In this document: positions 33,190-47,285 of the stretch, piece after piece | How the letters are laid out: every line of letters starts with the position of its first letter | How positions within the stretch are numbered: position 1 is the first letter of the stretch | DNA from: Granulicella sp. | Lineage (GTDB): Bacteria; Acidobacteriota; Terriglobia; Terriglobales; Acidobacteriaceae | DNA: 58,286 nt | Assembly: GCA_003138795.1 (NCBI GenBank) | Contig: PLHC01000030.1 | Coordinates: forward strand, 1-58,286 | Reading direction: 5' to 3' | Program-made: the position numbers and the translations under genes | Notes under the pieces: model-generated | Told to the model about the DNA's origin: nothing | Database searches by the model: none | The model's input: only the letters and a program-made list of their open reading frames with translations

Positions 33190-34684
33190 TGGCAACCTCC
33201 GCGGCCGGTGAATGACGTGCAGCAGTGTGCTGCTTTGCGCGTTCCTGCGCAGTTGCAAGAGCCTGTTGGACGCGGGTCGTGGCAGTTCCTCCTACAACAT
33301 CGTGACAGTCGATGGTTGCCTGCAGCGAGATTGCTTCATGAAAGTCAGGGCCAAACTCCGAACCAAACTGCTGCAGATCCTGGGGCGAGAGCGCGTCAAG
33401 TTCCACGCGGCGCTCAAGTGCGAAACGAACGACGTTTCCAATGATCTCGTGGGCTTTGCGAAAGGGGACTCCCTTGTGCGTCAGGTACGTCGCCGCAGCC
33501 ATTGCATTGAGATACCCAGATTGTGCGGCGCGGTCCATTACGTCAAAGCGGAATTTGAGCGACACCGTAAAAGCTGGCAGCACACTGAGAATCCCGGCAA
33601 TCGTGTCGGCTGCGTCGAAGACCGGTTCCTGGCCTTCCTGCAGGTCCTTGTTGTAGGCGAGGGGCAGTCCTTTGACAATTATGCCGAGCGTCGCCGCCGC
33701 GCCCGCGAGCCGTCCGCACTTCCCGCGAATGAGCTCGGTCAGGTCGGGGTTCTTCTTCTGCGGCATCGCGCTCGATCCTGTGGAAAAGCGCTCTGGAAGG
33801 TCAAGAAAGCCAAATTCTGCTGTCGAATAGAGGGTGAGTTCTTCGGCGAAGCGCGAGATATGCAGGCCGAGTGTGGAAAGTACTTGCGTGAATTCAACCG
33901 CGAAGTCGCGATCACTCGTAGCATCCATGCTGTTTGGCGTCGGCGCGTCAAAATTGAGGGCCCTGGCAGCGATGGTACGGTCCAGCGCGAGCGTTGCTCC
34001 GGCGACTGCACCGGAGCCCAGCGGGCAGAGATTCATCCGTACGCGCGCATCGACGAGGCGCGAATAGTCGCGTTCCATCATGCTCACGTAGGCGAGGAGC
34101 CAGTGTGCAACGAGCACAGGCTCTGCACGTTGTAAATGCGTGTAGCTGGGCATGACAGCCCGTCCTGCCTCTTCAGCGAGGAAGATCAGCGCGGACAGCC
34201 ATTGCTCAAGGCCGTAGAGGGTCGCATCAATGCTGTCGCGCACGAAGAGCCGCATGTCCGTGGCGATCTGTTCATTACGGCTGCGGCCAGTGTGGAGTTT
34301 CAGCGCCAGAGTGCCGATTTCCCTGGTCAGCTCGAGTTCGACGAAGTGATGGATGTCCTCGGCCTGTGGCGATGAGGCGACGAGCGCAGCGCCGATCTGC
34401 TGCGTGCTCGTAATGTAGTCGGGCTCTGGTGATGACACCGAGATACGGTGCGACCAGGCCTCTGCGCGAGTGCCCACAGCGGCGAGACCACGCAGCGTTG
34501 TCTCGAGTTCTGTAGGCGTAAGGACACCGGCGGCTGCAATCATACGGGCATGCGCCGAGCTGGCGGCCACCTCCTGCGGAAGCAATCGCCAGTCGAACGG
34601 AAACGACCGCTGCCACTGCTCGAAGGTTCGGTCGAGGGGCTCGCGAAAGCGGCCGGACCACATTTTGGTGGGTTCATTGGACAT
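33182..34684 (-). CDS. argH: Argininosuccinate lyase
   Basis: 500 aa. Start MSNEPTKMWSGRFREPLDRTFEQW is typical of ArgH. The fumarase-superfamily signature GSSAMPQKKNPD (catalytic serine loop) is near residue 303, and TGRSRNEQIATDMRLF near 131. It splits argininosuccinate to arginine and fumarate, the last step of the pathway, in the cytoplasm. A 40-residue C-terminal extension rich in Ala/Arg follows the core. The downstream GNAT gene overlaps its stop. Upstream, 242 bases separate it from argG; that gap carries a repeat-like GC-rich element. Confidence 0.96.
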   Translation of the reverse strand: MSNEPTKMWSGRFREPLDRTFEQWQRSFPFDWRLLPQEVAASSAHARMIAAAGVLTPTELETTLRGLAAVGTRAEAWSHRISVSSPEPDYITSTQQIGAALVASSPQAEDIHHFVELELTREIGTLALKLHTGRSRNEQIATDMRLFVRDSIDATLYGLEQWLSALIFLAEEAGRAVMPSYTHLQRAEPVLVAHWLLAYVSMMERDYSRLVDARVRMNLCPLGSGAVAGATLALDRTIAARALNFDAPTPNSMDATSDRDFAVEFTQVLSTLGLHISRFAEELTLYSTAEFGFLDLPERFSTGSSAMPQKKNPDLTELIRGKCGRLAGAAATLGIIVKGLPLAYNKDLQEGQEPVFDAADTIAGILSVLPAFTVSLKFRFDVMDRAAQSGYLNAMAAATYLTHKGVPFRKAHEIIGNVVRFALERRVELDALSPQDLQQFGSEFGPDFHEAISLQATIDCHDVVGGTATTRVQQALATAQERAKQHTAARHSPAAEVANA

Positions 34685-34696
34685 CGTGGGAAGCGT

Positions 34697-34775
34697 ACCT
34701 CAGGGGCTAAAGCCCGGAAATGTTTGTGTCTGTTACGTACGGCGCGGCTGAAGCCGTGCCCCTTCGATTCCTGCC
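34697..34775. repeat. REP-like element between argH and argG
   Basis: The argG-argH gap contains GGGGCTAAAGCCC followed, after about 35 bases, by GGCGCGGCTGAAGCCGTGCCCC. Each part is a short imperfect hairpin. I believe similar pairs recur between genes in Acidobacteriaceae genomes, but this is from memory. The rest of the 242-base gap shows no gene. Confidence 0.45.
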
Positions 34776-34926
34776 GGGTTGAAAGAGAACAGTCAACCAC
34801 AAGTGCAACAGCAGATCCCCCGCGGGAAGCAGAAAATGGAAAAACAAGAACAACAGCAAATACAAAAAGCAGCAGCAAAGGCCGTGGGTTTGGCATGGTG
34901 CTCGGCTGGGGCAACCAGCGTTGTAG

Positions 34927-36288
<1,362 letters not shown>

Positions 36289-37368
36289 TTATCGTTTTGT
36301 GCGGGCTTGCAAGCCCGAGCGGTTGCGGTTGCTGGGTATACGCTTGGCACCGCCAAGCAGCATGAGGGTGATGGCCTTCTGCGCGTGCATGCGGTTCTCG
36401 GCCTGATCGAAGACAACGGACTGTGGGCCGTCGAGGACGGCGTCCGTGACCTCGGCCCCGCGATGCGCCGGGAGGCAGTGCATGAAAACCGCTGACTCCT
36501 GCGCGCGCAACATCAGATCTTCGTTCACCTGGAAGGGCTTGAAGATGGGTGCGCGCCGCGCAGCCTCATGCTCCTGGCCCATGCTCGTGCAGACATCGGT
36601 GTAGATGGCATCCGCGTCAGTGGCAGCCTTGATCGGATCGTGCGTGAGAGTAAGCGAGCCACCTGTGTTCTCGGCGATTTCAATAGCCTTGTGGACGATG
36701 TCGAGCTTCGGCTCGAAGCCCTTTGGCGTCGCAACGGTGCAGTGAACGCCGAGCAGCGCAGCCGTAAGGATGAGCGAGTGGCAGACATTGTTGCCATCGC
36801 CCACATAAGTAAACTTGAGCCCTTCAAGCGAGCCGAAGCGCTCCTCCAGCGTCATAAAATCCGCAATTGCCTGACAGGGATGCTCGAGGTCGGAGAGCGC
36901 GTTGATGACAGGAACCTTTGCATTGGCAGCCATCTCAGTGATGGTGTCATGCGCATACGTGCGCAGAACAATGACATGCATCCAGCGCTCCAGGTTGCGC
37001 GCTATGTCAGGAATTGACTCACGCTCGCCCAAGGGGGAGTTTGTCTGGTCAACGAAGAGAGCATTCCCGCCGACGGTATTCATCGCGGTCTCAAACGTGA
37101 GGCGCGTGCGCAGTGAGTCCTTCTCGAAGATAAGCACCATCTGCTTTGCGTCGAGCGCGTGGCGGAAGTCTTCAGGTTGCGCCTTGACGGCGTGCGCTAG
37201 TTCCATGATCGCGGCCATCTCCGCAACGGAGAGGTCGGCGATGGAACAGAGATCGCGACCCGCGAGGCTCTTCGCGGTCTCGTTAAAGGCCGTGTCGGAC
37301 TGAATGCCGAGTGTGACCGCGGGACGTGCGCCTTTGGGGGAATTCATAACGATGGTCTTACTATCCAT
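36289..37368 (-). CDS. argF: Ornithine carbamoyltransferase
   Basis: 359 aa from the ATG at 37368, which overlaps the argD stop by eight bases (GGAG 10 bases upstream). Carbamoyl-phosphate loop FEKDSLRTRLTFE, where most OTCs have S-T-R-T-R after the lysine. Ornithine-side motifs: HPCQAIADFMT and FMHCLPAHRGAEVTD with the catalytic Cys. These fit ornithine rather than acetylornithine transcarbamylase. It makes citrulline. The N-terminus has about 25 extra residues before the fold. Confidence 0.93.
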   Translation of the reverse strand: MDSKTIVMNSPKGARPAVTLGIQSDTAFNETAKSLAGRDLCSIADLSVAEMAAIMELAHAVKAQPEDFRHALDAKQMVLIFEKDSLRTRLTFETAMNTVGGNALFVDQTNSPLGERESIPDIARNLERWMHVIVLRTYAHDTITEMAANAKVPVINALSDLEHPCQAIADFMTLEERFGSLEGLKFTYVGDGNNVCHSLILTAALLGVHCTVATPKGFEPKLDIVHKAIEIAENTGGSLTLTHDPIKAATDADAIYTDVCTSMGQEHEAARRAPIFKPFQVNEDLMLRAQESAVFMHCLPAHRGAEVTDAVLDGPQSVVFDQAENRMHAQKAITLMLLGGAKRIPSNRNRSGLQARTKR

Positions 37369-38638
37369 TGATCGGTTCTCCAGCCAGCGATGTGCTGTGC
37401 AATAAGTTTGACGGAGTATGCAGCGCAAGCAGCTCGCTTAGAGCGGCGATCGTCTGATCGACGTGCTCGCGCGTGATGAGGAAAGGTGGCAAGAATCGGA
37501 GTACGGTTTCATGCGTGCGGTTGAGCAGAATTCGGCGATCCATCATGCCGGCAAGGATCGACTTCGCCAGCGCGTCCGAATTGAGTTCGACGCCGATCAT
37601 CAGACCGAGGCCGCGCACATCGACGATGGATGGATACTTCGCTTGCAGATCGCGGAGACGTGTGCGGAAGTAGTCTCCCGTGGATGTGATGTGATCCAGC
37701 AAGCGGGACTGCTTAATCTCGTCGACGACAGCGACAGCAACAGCGCACGCCAGTGGATTGCCGCCGAAGGTAGTGCCGTGCATGCCTGGAGTGAAGGAAC
37801 GCGCTGCTTCTTCCGTGCAGAGCATCGCGCCCATGGGGATGCCACCGGCCAACGGCTTCGCGAGCGTTGTCACGTCGGGTTGGATGCCATAGTGCTGATA
37901 GGCACACCATTTTCCTGTCCGGCCCATGCCGCTTTGAATCTCATCGAGTAGCAGCAGCGCGCCTGTGGAGTCACAGAGTTCCCGCGCGGCAGCCAGGAAC
38001 TTCTGCGAGACGGGATTGATGCCACCCTCACCCTGAATGGGCTCAATAGCGATGGCGCAGACGTCGGTGGAGAACGCGCCACGCAACGCTGCAACGTCAT
38101 TGAAGGCGACGAACTCGACACCTGGCATCACCGGAGCGAAGGGTTCGCGGTACTTCTGCTTGTGCGTTGTTGCGACCGAACCCATCGTGCGGCCATGAAA
38201 GCTGTGCTCGATGGCGAGGAACTTCGTTCCGAGTTGCTTGCCTTCTGCCCGCAGGCGGCCGGCATGCGCGCGGGCCAGCTTCAGAGCCGCCTCCCAGGCC
38301 TCCGTGCCGCTGTTGCACAAGAAGACGCGATCGAGGCCGGTAATCTCAGTCAGTCGCATCGCCAACTCGGTCGTGCCGCGGTGATAGAAGAGGTTCGAGG
38401 TGTGCAGGATCTGAGAACTCTGCTCGGCGATGGCATGGGTGATTGCAGGATGGTTGTAGCCAAGCGCGGACACGCCGATACCACTTAGCAGATCGAGATA
38501 ATCGTTGCCGTGTTCATCGCGCAGGTGCACGCCTTCGCCTGAGACGAAGAGCAGCGGGTAGCGCTCGTAGGTCTGAACCAGCAGTTTAGACTCGGCTGCT
38601 TGAAGGTCCTTCAAACTGCTTCCAGTAATAGAGTTCAT
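37361..38638 (-). CDS. argD: Acetylornithine aminotransferase
   Basis: 425 aa, class-III PLP aminotransferase. Landmarks: DLLSGIGVSALGYNHP, NSGTEAWEAALKLAR (Trp where E. coli ArgD has Asn), HSFHGRTMGSVA, LLLDEIQSGMGRTGK, and the PLP lysine in TTLAKPLAGGIPMG. Makes N-acetylornithine from the semialdehyde, and may also serve in lysine synthesis. Its ATG overlaps the argB stop (ATGA), and its own stop overlaps argF. Confidence 0.95.
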   Translation of the reverse strand: MNSITGSSLKDLQAAESKLLVQTYERYPLLFVSGEGVHLRDEHGNDYLDLLSGIGVSALGYNHPAITHAIAEQSSQILHTSNLFYHRGTTELAMRLTEITGLDRVFLCNSGTEAWEAALKLARAHAGRLRAEGKQLGTKFLAIEHSFHGRTMGSVATTHKQKYREPFAPVMPGVEFVAFNDVAALRGAFSTDVCAIAIEPIQGEGGINPVSQKFLAAARELCDSTGALLLLDEIQSGMGRTGKWCAYQHYGIQPDVTTLAKPLAGGIPMGAMLCTEEAARSFTPGMHGTTFGGNPLACAVAVAVVDEIKQSRLLDHITSTGDYFRTRLRDLQAKYPSIVDVRGLGLMIGVELNSDALAKSILAGMMDRRILLNRTHETVLRFLPPFLITREHVDQTIAALSELLALHTPSNLLHSTSLAGEPING

Positions 38639-39417
38639 GCGACCATCACCTCCGTTCCATCGTTGACGCGCGAGCTAAGCAGATCAGGAAGAACTGCTGC
38701 GGATTCTGCAGGAAGGATGCGAACGCGCTTGACCCCATGTGTCAGTGCCTCCTTGCATGCATTCAGCTTTGGCAACATCCCTCCAGAGACAACAGCTTGC
38801 TCTTCAAGTGCCGGAATCTGTTTGAGTGAGAGCCAGCGCATGACATTGCCGTCTGCTCCTTTGACGCCGGGAACATCTGTAAGGAAGACGAGGGCGTCGG
38901 CCTTCGTCGCAATCGCGCAGGCCGCGGCCATCTCGTCGGCATTGATGTTGTAGTATTCGCCATCGAACCCAAGCGCAATCGAGGAGATGACAGGGACTGC
39001 CCCCATCGTCCAGATGGCATCGAGCCACTTGGGATCGGTCGCCGCGATCTCGCCAACGTATCCCAGGTCTGGCGTGGTCTTTTTCTTGCGTGCCCGAAAA
39101 ACATGCCCATCACCCCCTGTGAGCCCCATCGCTGCCTGCCCGCACTGGTCGAGCGCGGCCACCAACGACTTGTTCACCCGGCCGCCAAGGACCATGAGTG
39201 CTGCATCGCGAGTCTCTGCGTCAGTGATGCGGAGTCCCGCGACGAACTCACTCTTCTTGCCCATCTGTGCAAGCACCCTTGTGAGCTGCACACCGCCACC
39301 GTGGACCAGTGCCACCCGGTGGCCGTCCTTGGCTAGCTCAGCGATGGCTCTGGCACAGCGCTGCAACAGCTCTGGATTATCCAGTGCTGCGCCGCCGAGC
39401 TTTACTACGAACTTCAT
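38635..39417 (-). CDS. argB: N-acetylglutamate kinase
   Basis: 260 aa, amino-acid-kinase fold. VVKLGGAAL at the start (phosphate-binding lysine), LVHGGGVQLTRVL, the acetylglutamate-binding VAGLRITDAETRDAA, INADEMAAACA, and LTDVPGV near the ATP site. No N-terminal helix of the arginine-inhibited hexameric type is present, so it may be a feedback-insensitive dimer. It overlaps argC and argD by four bases each. Confidence 0.95.
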   Translation of the reverse strand: MKFVVKLGGAALDNPELLQRCARAIAELAKDGHRVALVHGGGVQLTRVLAQMGKKSEFVAGLRITDAETRDAALMVLGGRVNKSLVAALDQCGQAAMGLTGGDGHVFRARKKKTTPDLGYVGEIAATDPKWLDAIWTMGAVPVISSIALGFDGEYYNINADEMAAACAIATKADALVFLTDVPGVKGADGNVMRWLSLKQIPALEEQAVVSGGMLPKLNACKEALTHGVKRVRILPAESAAVLPDLLSSRVNDGTEVMVA

Positions 39418-40490
39418 AGAAGACCCTCCACCTCATGCCACCTAGCCATGAGATTCATATTCTGCACTGCCTGCGAGGACGCGCCCTTCAATAGATTGTC
39501 AAGACATGAGACGACGACCAGGCGCCGGCCATCGGGAGCGAGCTGAAAACCAAGGTCGCAGAAGTTGGTACGCACAACGTGCTGAATCTGCGGCAGTTGC
39601 GGCGAGCGACGAACCCGAACCAAAGGCGCATCTGCGTAGAAGTCATCGAAGCAGGACTGGATCTCTGCGGTATCTGCGCGCTCATTCAAGCGCACGTAAA
39701 TCGTCGAGAGGATACCCCTCGGAATCGGCAGCAAGTGCGGCGTGAACTGGATCTGCTCACTCGTGAGGTTGAGCTGCTCGAGAAGTTCGCCCGTGTGGCG
39801 ATGGCCGAAGACCGCGTATGCCGAGAGGTTGTCGGCGGCTTGCATGAAGTGGTTCGCTGGAACCAGCGATTTGCCTGCGCCGCTGACTCCGGACTTAGCA
39901 TCGCAAATAATCCCGCAGTCAAGGTCGACAAGGTTCGCGCGCAGCAAGGGAGCCAGCGCAAGGATAATGGACGTGGCATAGCAGCCAGGATTTGCGACGA
40001 GGCGCGCGTGCGCGATCGCCGGTCCGTGAAGCTCGGGCGAGCCGTAGACGGCTTCAGCTTGCAGCGTTGCTGCGAGCGCTGGGTCGGCGTCTTCGAGCTT
40101 GTAAACAGCACGATTGCCTTCGCTGTGCAGGCGCCACGCACCACTGAGATCGATCACGCGAATACCCTGCTCGAGCGCCTCGGGCACCCACGCACGGGAT
40201 TGTTCATGCGGTGTTGCCAGGAAAAGGATATCGATGGACTCGCGCTGCAACTGCTTCCAATCAAACGCCATCACGCTCAACTCATCAGCATGAGGAAGAC
40301 CTGAGAGTTGCGGATGGAGACTGGTGAGTGCGACCGGCTGTGCGTCGGCTTCGCCCAGGCGTCCGAGAAAGATAGGCGGCGTGTTCGCCAACCGCGGATG
40401 ACGCAGCAACAGGCGGGCAAGTTCGCCGCCGGTGTATCCACTGACGCCGGCCACTGCCGTCCGCAGGGAAGTGAGGCCAGTGTCAGGCAA
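39414..40490 (-). CDS. argC: N-acetyl-gamma-glutamyl-phosphate reductase
   Basis: 358 aa. NADP-binding GVSGYTGGELARLL at residues 15-28, ATPHEQSRAW, and the active-site cysteine in VANPGCYAT, with SGVSGAGKSLVPANHF downstream. It reduces acetylglutamyl phosphate to the semialdehyde. It overlaps argR by eight bases upstream and argB by four downstream. Confidence 0.95.
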   Translation of the reverse strand: MPDTGLTSLRTAVAGVSGYTGGELARLLLRHPRLANTPPIFLGRLGEADAQPVALTSLHPQLSGLPHADELSVMAFDWKQLQRESIDILFLATPHEQSRAWVPEALEQGIRVIDLSGAWRLHSEGNRAVYKLEDADPALAATLQAEAVYGSPELHGPAIAHARLVANPGCYATSIILALAPLLRANLVDLDCGIICDAKSGVSGAGKSLVPANHFMQAADNLSAYAVFGHRHTGELLEQLNLTSEQIQFTPHLLPIPRGILSTIYVRLNERADTAEIQSCFDDFYADAPLVRVRRSPQLPQIQHVVRTNFCDLGFQLAPDGRRLVVVSCLDNLLKGASSQAVQNMNLMARWHEVEGLL

Positions 40491-40920
40491 TGTATGCCTC
40501 GATTCGGCTCCTCAATGACTCTGCCTTGTGGCTATCTGGACAGATGATCAGCACGGTATTATCGCCGGCAACGGTGCCGACGACCTCCTCCCACTCCTCG
40601 GAGTCCATGCTGGCTGCGACGGGCTGCGCACCGCCCACGGTCGTCAAGACGATAAGCAGATTCTGCGCCTGACGCACCTCAAGCCCGAAATCCTGCAGCA
40701 CGCTGGCGATCTCCGGAAGATCATCCTCCCCGTCCGGGACGACGGGGAGAGCATATCCAGTGGGTCCCTTCATCAGCTTCAACTCGCGAATGTCGCGCGA
40801 AAGCGTAGCCTGCGTGACATGAATGCCACGTCCGGCCAATTTGCGACGCAGTTCATCCTGATTGGTGACGGTCGTCTTCACGAGGAGCTCGCGAATCGCA
40901 CTATGCCGATGACTCTTCAT
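40483..40920 (-). CDS. argR: Arginine repressor ArgR/AhrC
   Basis: 145 aa from the ATG at 40918-40920, preceded by GGGAG; earlier in-frame codons would run through the operator region. A winged helix-turn-helix (VTQATLSRDIRELKL) and a C-terminal arginine-binding oligomerisation domain with GTVAGDNTV. E. coli ArgR has two aspartates here; the second is Asn121 in this protein. It should repress the operon it heads when arginine is plentiful. A good ARG box lies 90 bases upstream. Confidence 0.94.
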   Translation of the reverse strand: MKSHRHSAIRELLVKTTVTNQDELRRKLAGRGIHVTQATLSRDIRELKLMKGPTGYALPVVPDGEDDLPEIASVLQDFGLEVRQAQNLLIVLTTVGGAQPVAASMDSEEWEEVVGTVAGDNTVLIICPDSHKAESLRSRIEAYIA

Positions 40921-40963
40921 GCACTCCCACTCAGTAACGCCGTAATTTGCAAGCACTAAAAAC

Positions 40964-40982
40964 GTGACGCACAAAGCGTCAC
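40964..40982. promoter_or_regulatory. Inverted repeat between the ARG box and argR
   Basis: GTGACGC-acaaa-GCGTCAC forms a 7-bp stem with a 5-base loop, 43 bases upstream of the argR start. It could be a hairpin in the operon's leader RNA or a second operator; no U run follows. Confidence 0.45.
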
Positions 40983-41009
40983 ACCTTCCGCATAAACATC
41001 CACAATTCA

Positions 41010-41023
41010 TGTATAAATATACA
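41010..41023. promoter_or_regulatory. ARG box (ArgR operator)
   Basis: TGTATAAATATACA fits the E. coli-type ARG box core TGnATWWWWATnCA in every fixed position. It lies between the divergent argR operon and gltB, so ArgR could act on both promoters. Confidence 0.75.
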
Positions 41024-41133
41024 CACACGCAGTGTCAATACGGCGAACACTATGCATTTCGCCGCTACTTAGTAGTGTACAGGTCATGGATGGTTAGTTA
41101 GATGTTTGTACGGGAACGGAAGTATAGTGAACT

Positions 41134-45705
<4,572 letters not shown>

Positions 45706-45730
45706 CAGCAGACAGTAGAGAGTAGCAAGA

Positions 45731-45762
45731 GCGGCAGCCGAGTTGAAGCGGCTGCCGTTTTC
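45731..45762 (+). terminator. Rho-independent terminator after gltB
   Basis: A 9-bp stem CGGCAGCCG / CGGCTGCCG with an 8-base loop (45741-45748) is followed by TTTT. It lies 26 bases past the gltB stop and before the next start at 45787. Confidence 0.85.
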
Positions 45763-45786
45763 CGTGGCGTTCGCTACCATAGGGTT

Positions 45787-46938
45787 ATGTCTGATCCTAA
45801 GCAAGGCTTTGCCACGCGCGCCATCCACGATGGCCAGCAACCCGATCCGCTTACCGGCGCGGTGAATGTCCCGATCTACCTGACCTCGACGTATCAGCAG
45901 GAGGCGATCGGCAAGAACAAGGGTCACGAATATGCGCGGCTGACGAACCCCACGCGCGATGCTCTGGAGGAGAGTCTTTGCTCACTCGAGGGCGGAAGCT
46001 CGGCGCATTGCTTTGCGTCGGGCATGGCTGCGATTACGGCTCTGTGCACCATGATGAAGTCGGGCGATCACGTTGTCTGCTCGGACAATGTGTATGGCGG
46101 AACATCGCGGCTGTTCGACAAGGTGCTGGTGAACTATGGGCTGGCGTTTACCTACGTAGACACGACCGACGTTGACGCCGTGAGAGCTGCGATTCGGCCC
46201 GAGACCAGGCTGGTCCACATCGAGACGCCGACGAACCCGATGATGTCCGTCACGGATATTCGCGCCGTTGCGGATGTATGTCATGCGAAGGGCGTTGAGC
46301 TCAGCGTCGACAATACGTTTCTCTCTCCTTATCTGCAGCGGCCGATCGAGCTGGGCGCGGACATCGTGATGCATTCGACCACCAAGTTCCTGAACGGCCA
46401 CTCGGACGGGCTGGGTGGGGTGCTGGTCTGCACCAAGCCAGCGCAGGCCGAGACGTTCCGGTTCGTGCAGAAGTGTACGGGCGGAATCCTGTCGCCGTTC
46501 GAGAGCTATCTGCTGCTGCGCGGCGTAAAGACGCTGGCGGTGCGGATGCGGCAGCACGACGCGAACGGCCGCATCGTCGCGGAGTTCTTCGCCGGTAAGC
46601 TGGGCGCGGACAAGGTGTTCTATCCAGGTCTTCCGACCCATCCTCAGTACGAGCTCGCGAAGCGCCAGCAGCGCGGCTTCGGATCGATGCTCTCGTTCGA
46701 GTTGGGTTCGCTCGAGCAGGCGAATGCGTTTGCGACGCGCCTGAAGCTCTGCTATCTGGCCGAGTCGCTGGGTGGCGTCGAGACGCTGATCTGCCATCCG
46801 GCGACGATGACGCATGCGGCGGTCGGCGCCGAAGGGCGAGCGAAGCTCGGCATTACCGATGGGCTGATGCGAATTTCCGTTGGGATCGAGGATGTCGCGG
46901 ATATTCTCGCGGACCTTCAACAGGCGCTGGCCGGCTAA
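45787..46938 (+). CDS. Trans-sulfuration PLP enzyme (cystathionine gamma-synthase / gamma-lyase family)
   Basis: 383 aa, the Cys/Met-metabolism PLP family. FATRAIHDGQQPDPLTGAVN and PIYLTSTYQQ at the N-terminus, YARLTNPTRDALE, CFASGMAAI, the aspartate holding the PLP ring in SVDNTFLSPY, and the PLP lysine in HSTTKFLNGHSDGLGG. The family makes or breaks cystathionine; gamma-synthase and gamma-lyase are hard to separate by eye, so no gene symbol is given. It is likely a single-gene unit between the gltB terminator and the repeat cluster. Confidence 0.88.
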   Translation: MSDPKQGFATRAIHDGQQPDPLTGAVNVPIYLTSTYQQEAIGKNKGHEYARLTNPTRDALEESLCSLEGGSSAHCFASGMAAITALCTMMKSGDHVVCSDNVYGGTSRLFDKVLVNYGLAFTYVDTTDVDAVRAAIRPETRLVHIETPTNPMMSVTDIRAVADVCHAKGVELSVDNTFLSPYLQRPIELGADIVMHSTTKFLNGHSDGLGGVLVCTKPAQAETFRFVQKCTGGILSPFESYLLLRGVKTLAVRMRQHDANGRIVAEFFAGKLGADKVFYPGLPTHPQYELAKRQQRGFGSMLSFELGSLEQANAFATRLKLCYLAESLGGVETLICHPATMTHAAVGAEGRAKLGITDGLMRISVGIEDVADILADLQQALAG

Positions 46939-46941
46939 GCT

Positions 46942-47069
46942 GGGGGGTACCCCCCTCCCCCCCTGATTTCGTAAAGTCTCTGGTTGCAACACTTACGAAA
47001 ACCGGTGTCTGTAAAGTATTCCATCCAGAGACTTTACGGGAAAAGTATTGCATCGAAAGGCTTTATGGG
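46942..47069. repeat. Intergenic repeat cluster: GC palindrome plus three ~28-bp units
   Basis: This fills much of the 347-base gap before hldD; no gene is visible there. It starts with the palindrome GGGGGGTACCCCCC (46942-46955). Two direct, 29-bp-spaced units follow at 47013-47040 and 47042-47069; they begin AAAGTATT, contain CTTTA and end GGG, with 23 of 28 identical. A third unit is inverted at about 46970-46995. The inverted and first direct unit share a perfect 14-bp arm (46970-46983 and 47025-47038), so the region can fold into a large hairpin. Confidence 0.75.
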
Positions 47070-47285
47070 CCGCAGCAGCGTTCAGTTTCGTTGAAGCCCT
47101 ATTTCAATTATAGGCAACTGAACCTGGGATTATGCCAATGTTTTGGATCTTTTATCTCTTGTGCTATCAGCGGTTTGGGAGCAAAGATGGCGGTCCGGGG
47201 GCTTGACAGGTTTTGCGGGAGCGATGGTCCAGAGCAGGTACCATCGGAGAGACACAGCGTGAAGATGTAAGGAGAGAGTTTGTCG

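Noticed and set aside
40964-40982. Inverted repeat as another CRP/FNR site
   Set aside because: It contains GTGAC and GTCAC halves but the spacing between the GTGA and TCAC cores is 11 bases, not 6.
45706-45786. A possible SAM or other riboswitch before the trans-sulfuration gene
   Set aside because: The 81-base gap contains only the gltB terminator and a short leader; there is no room for a known riboswitch fold.
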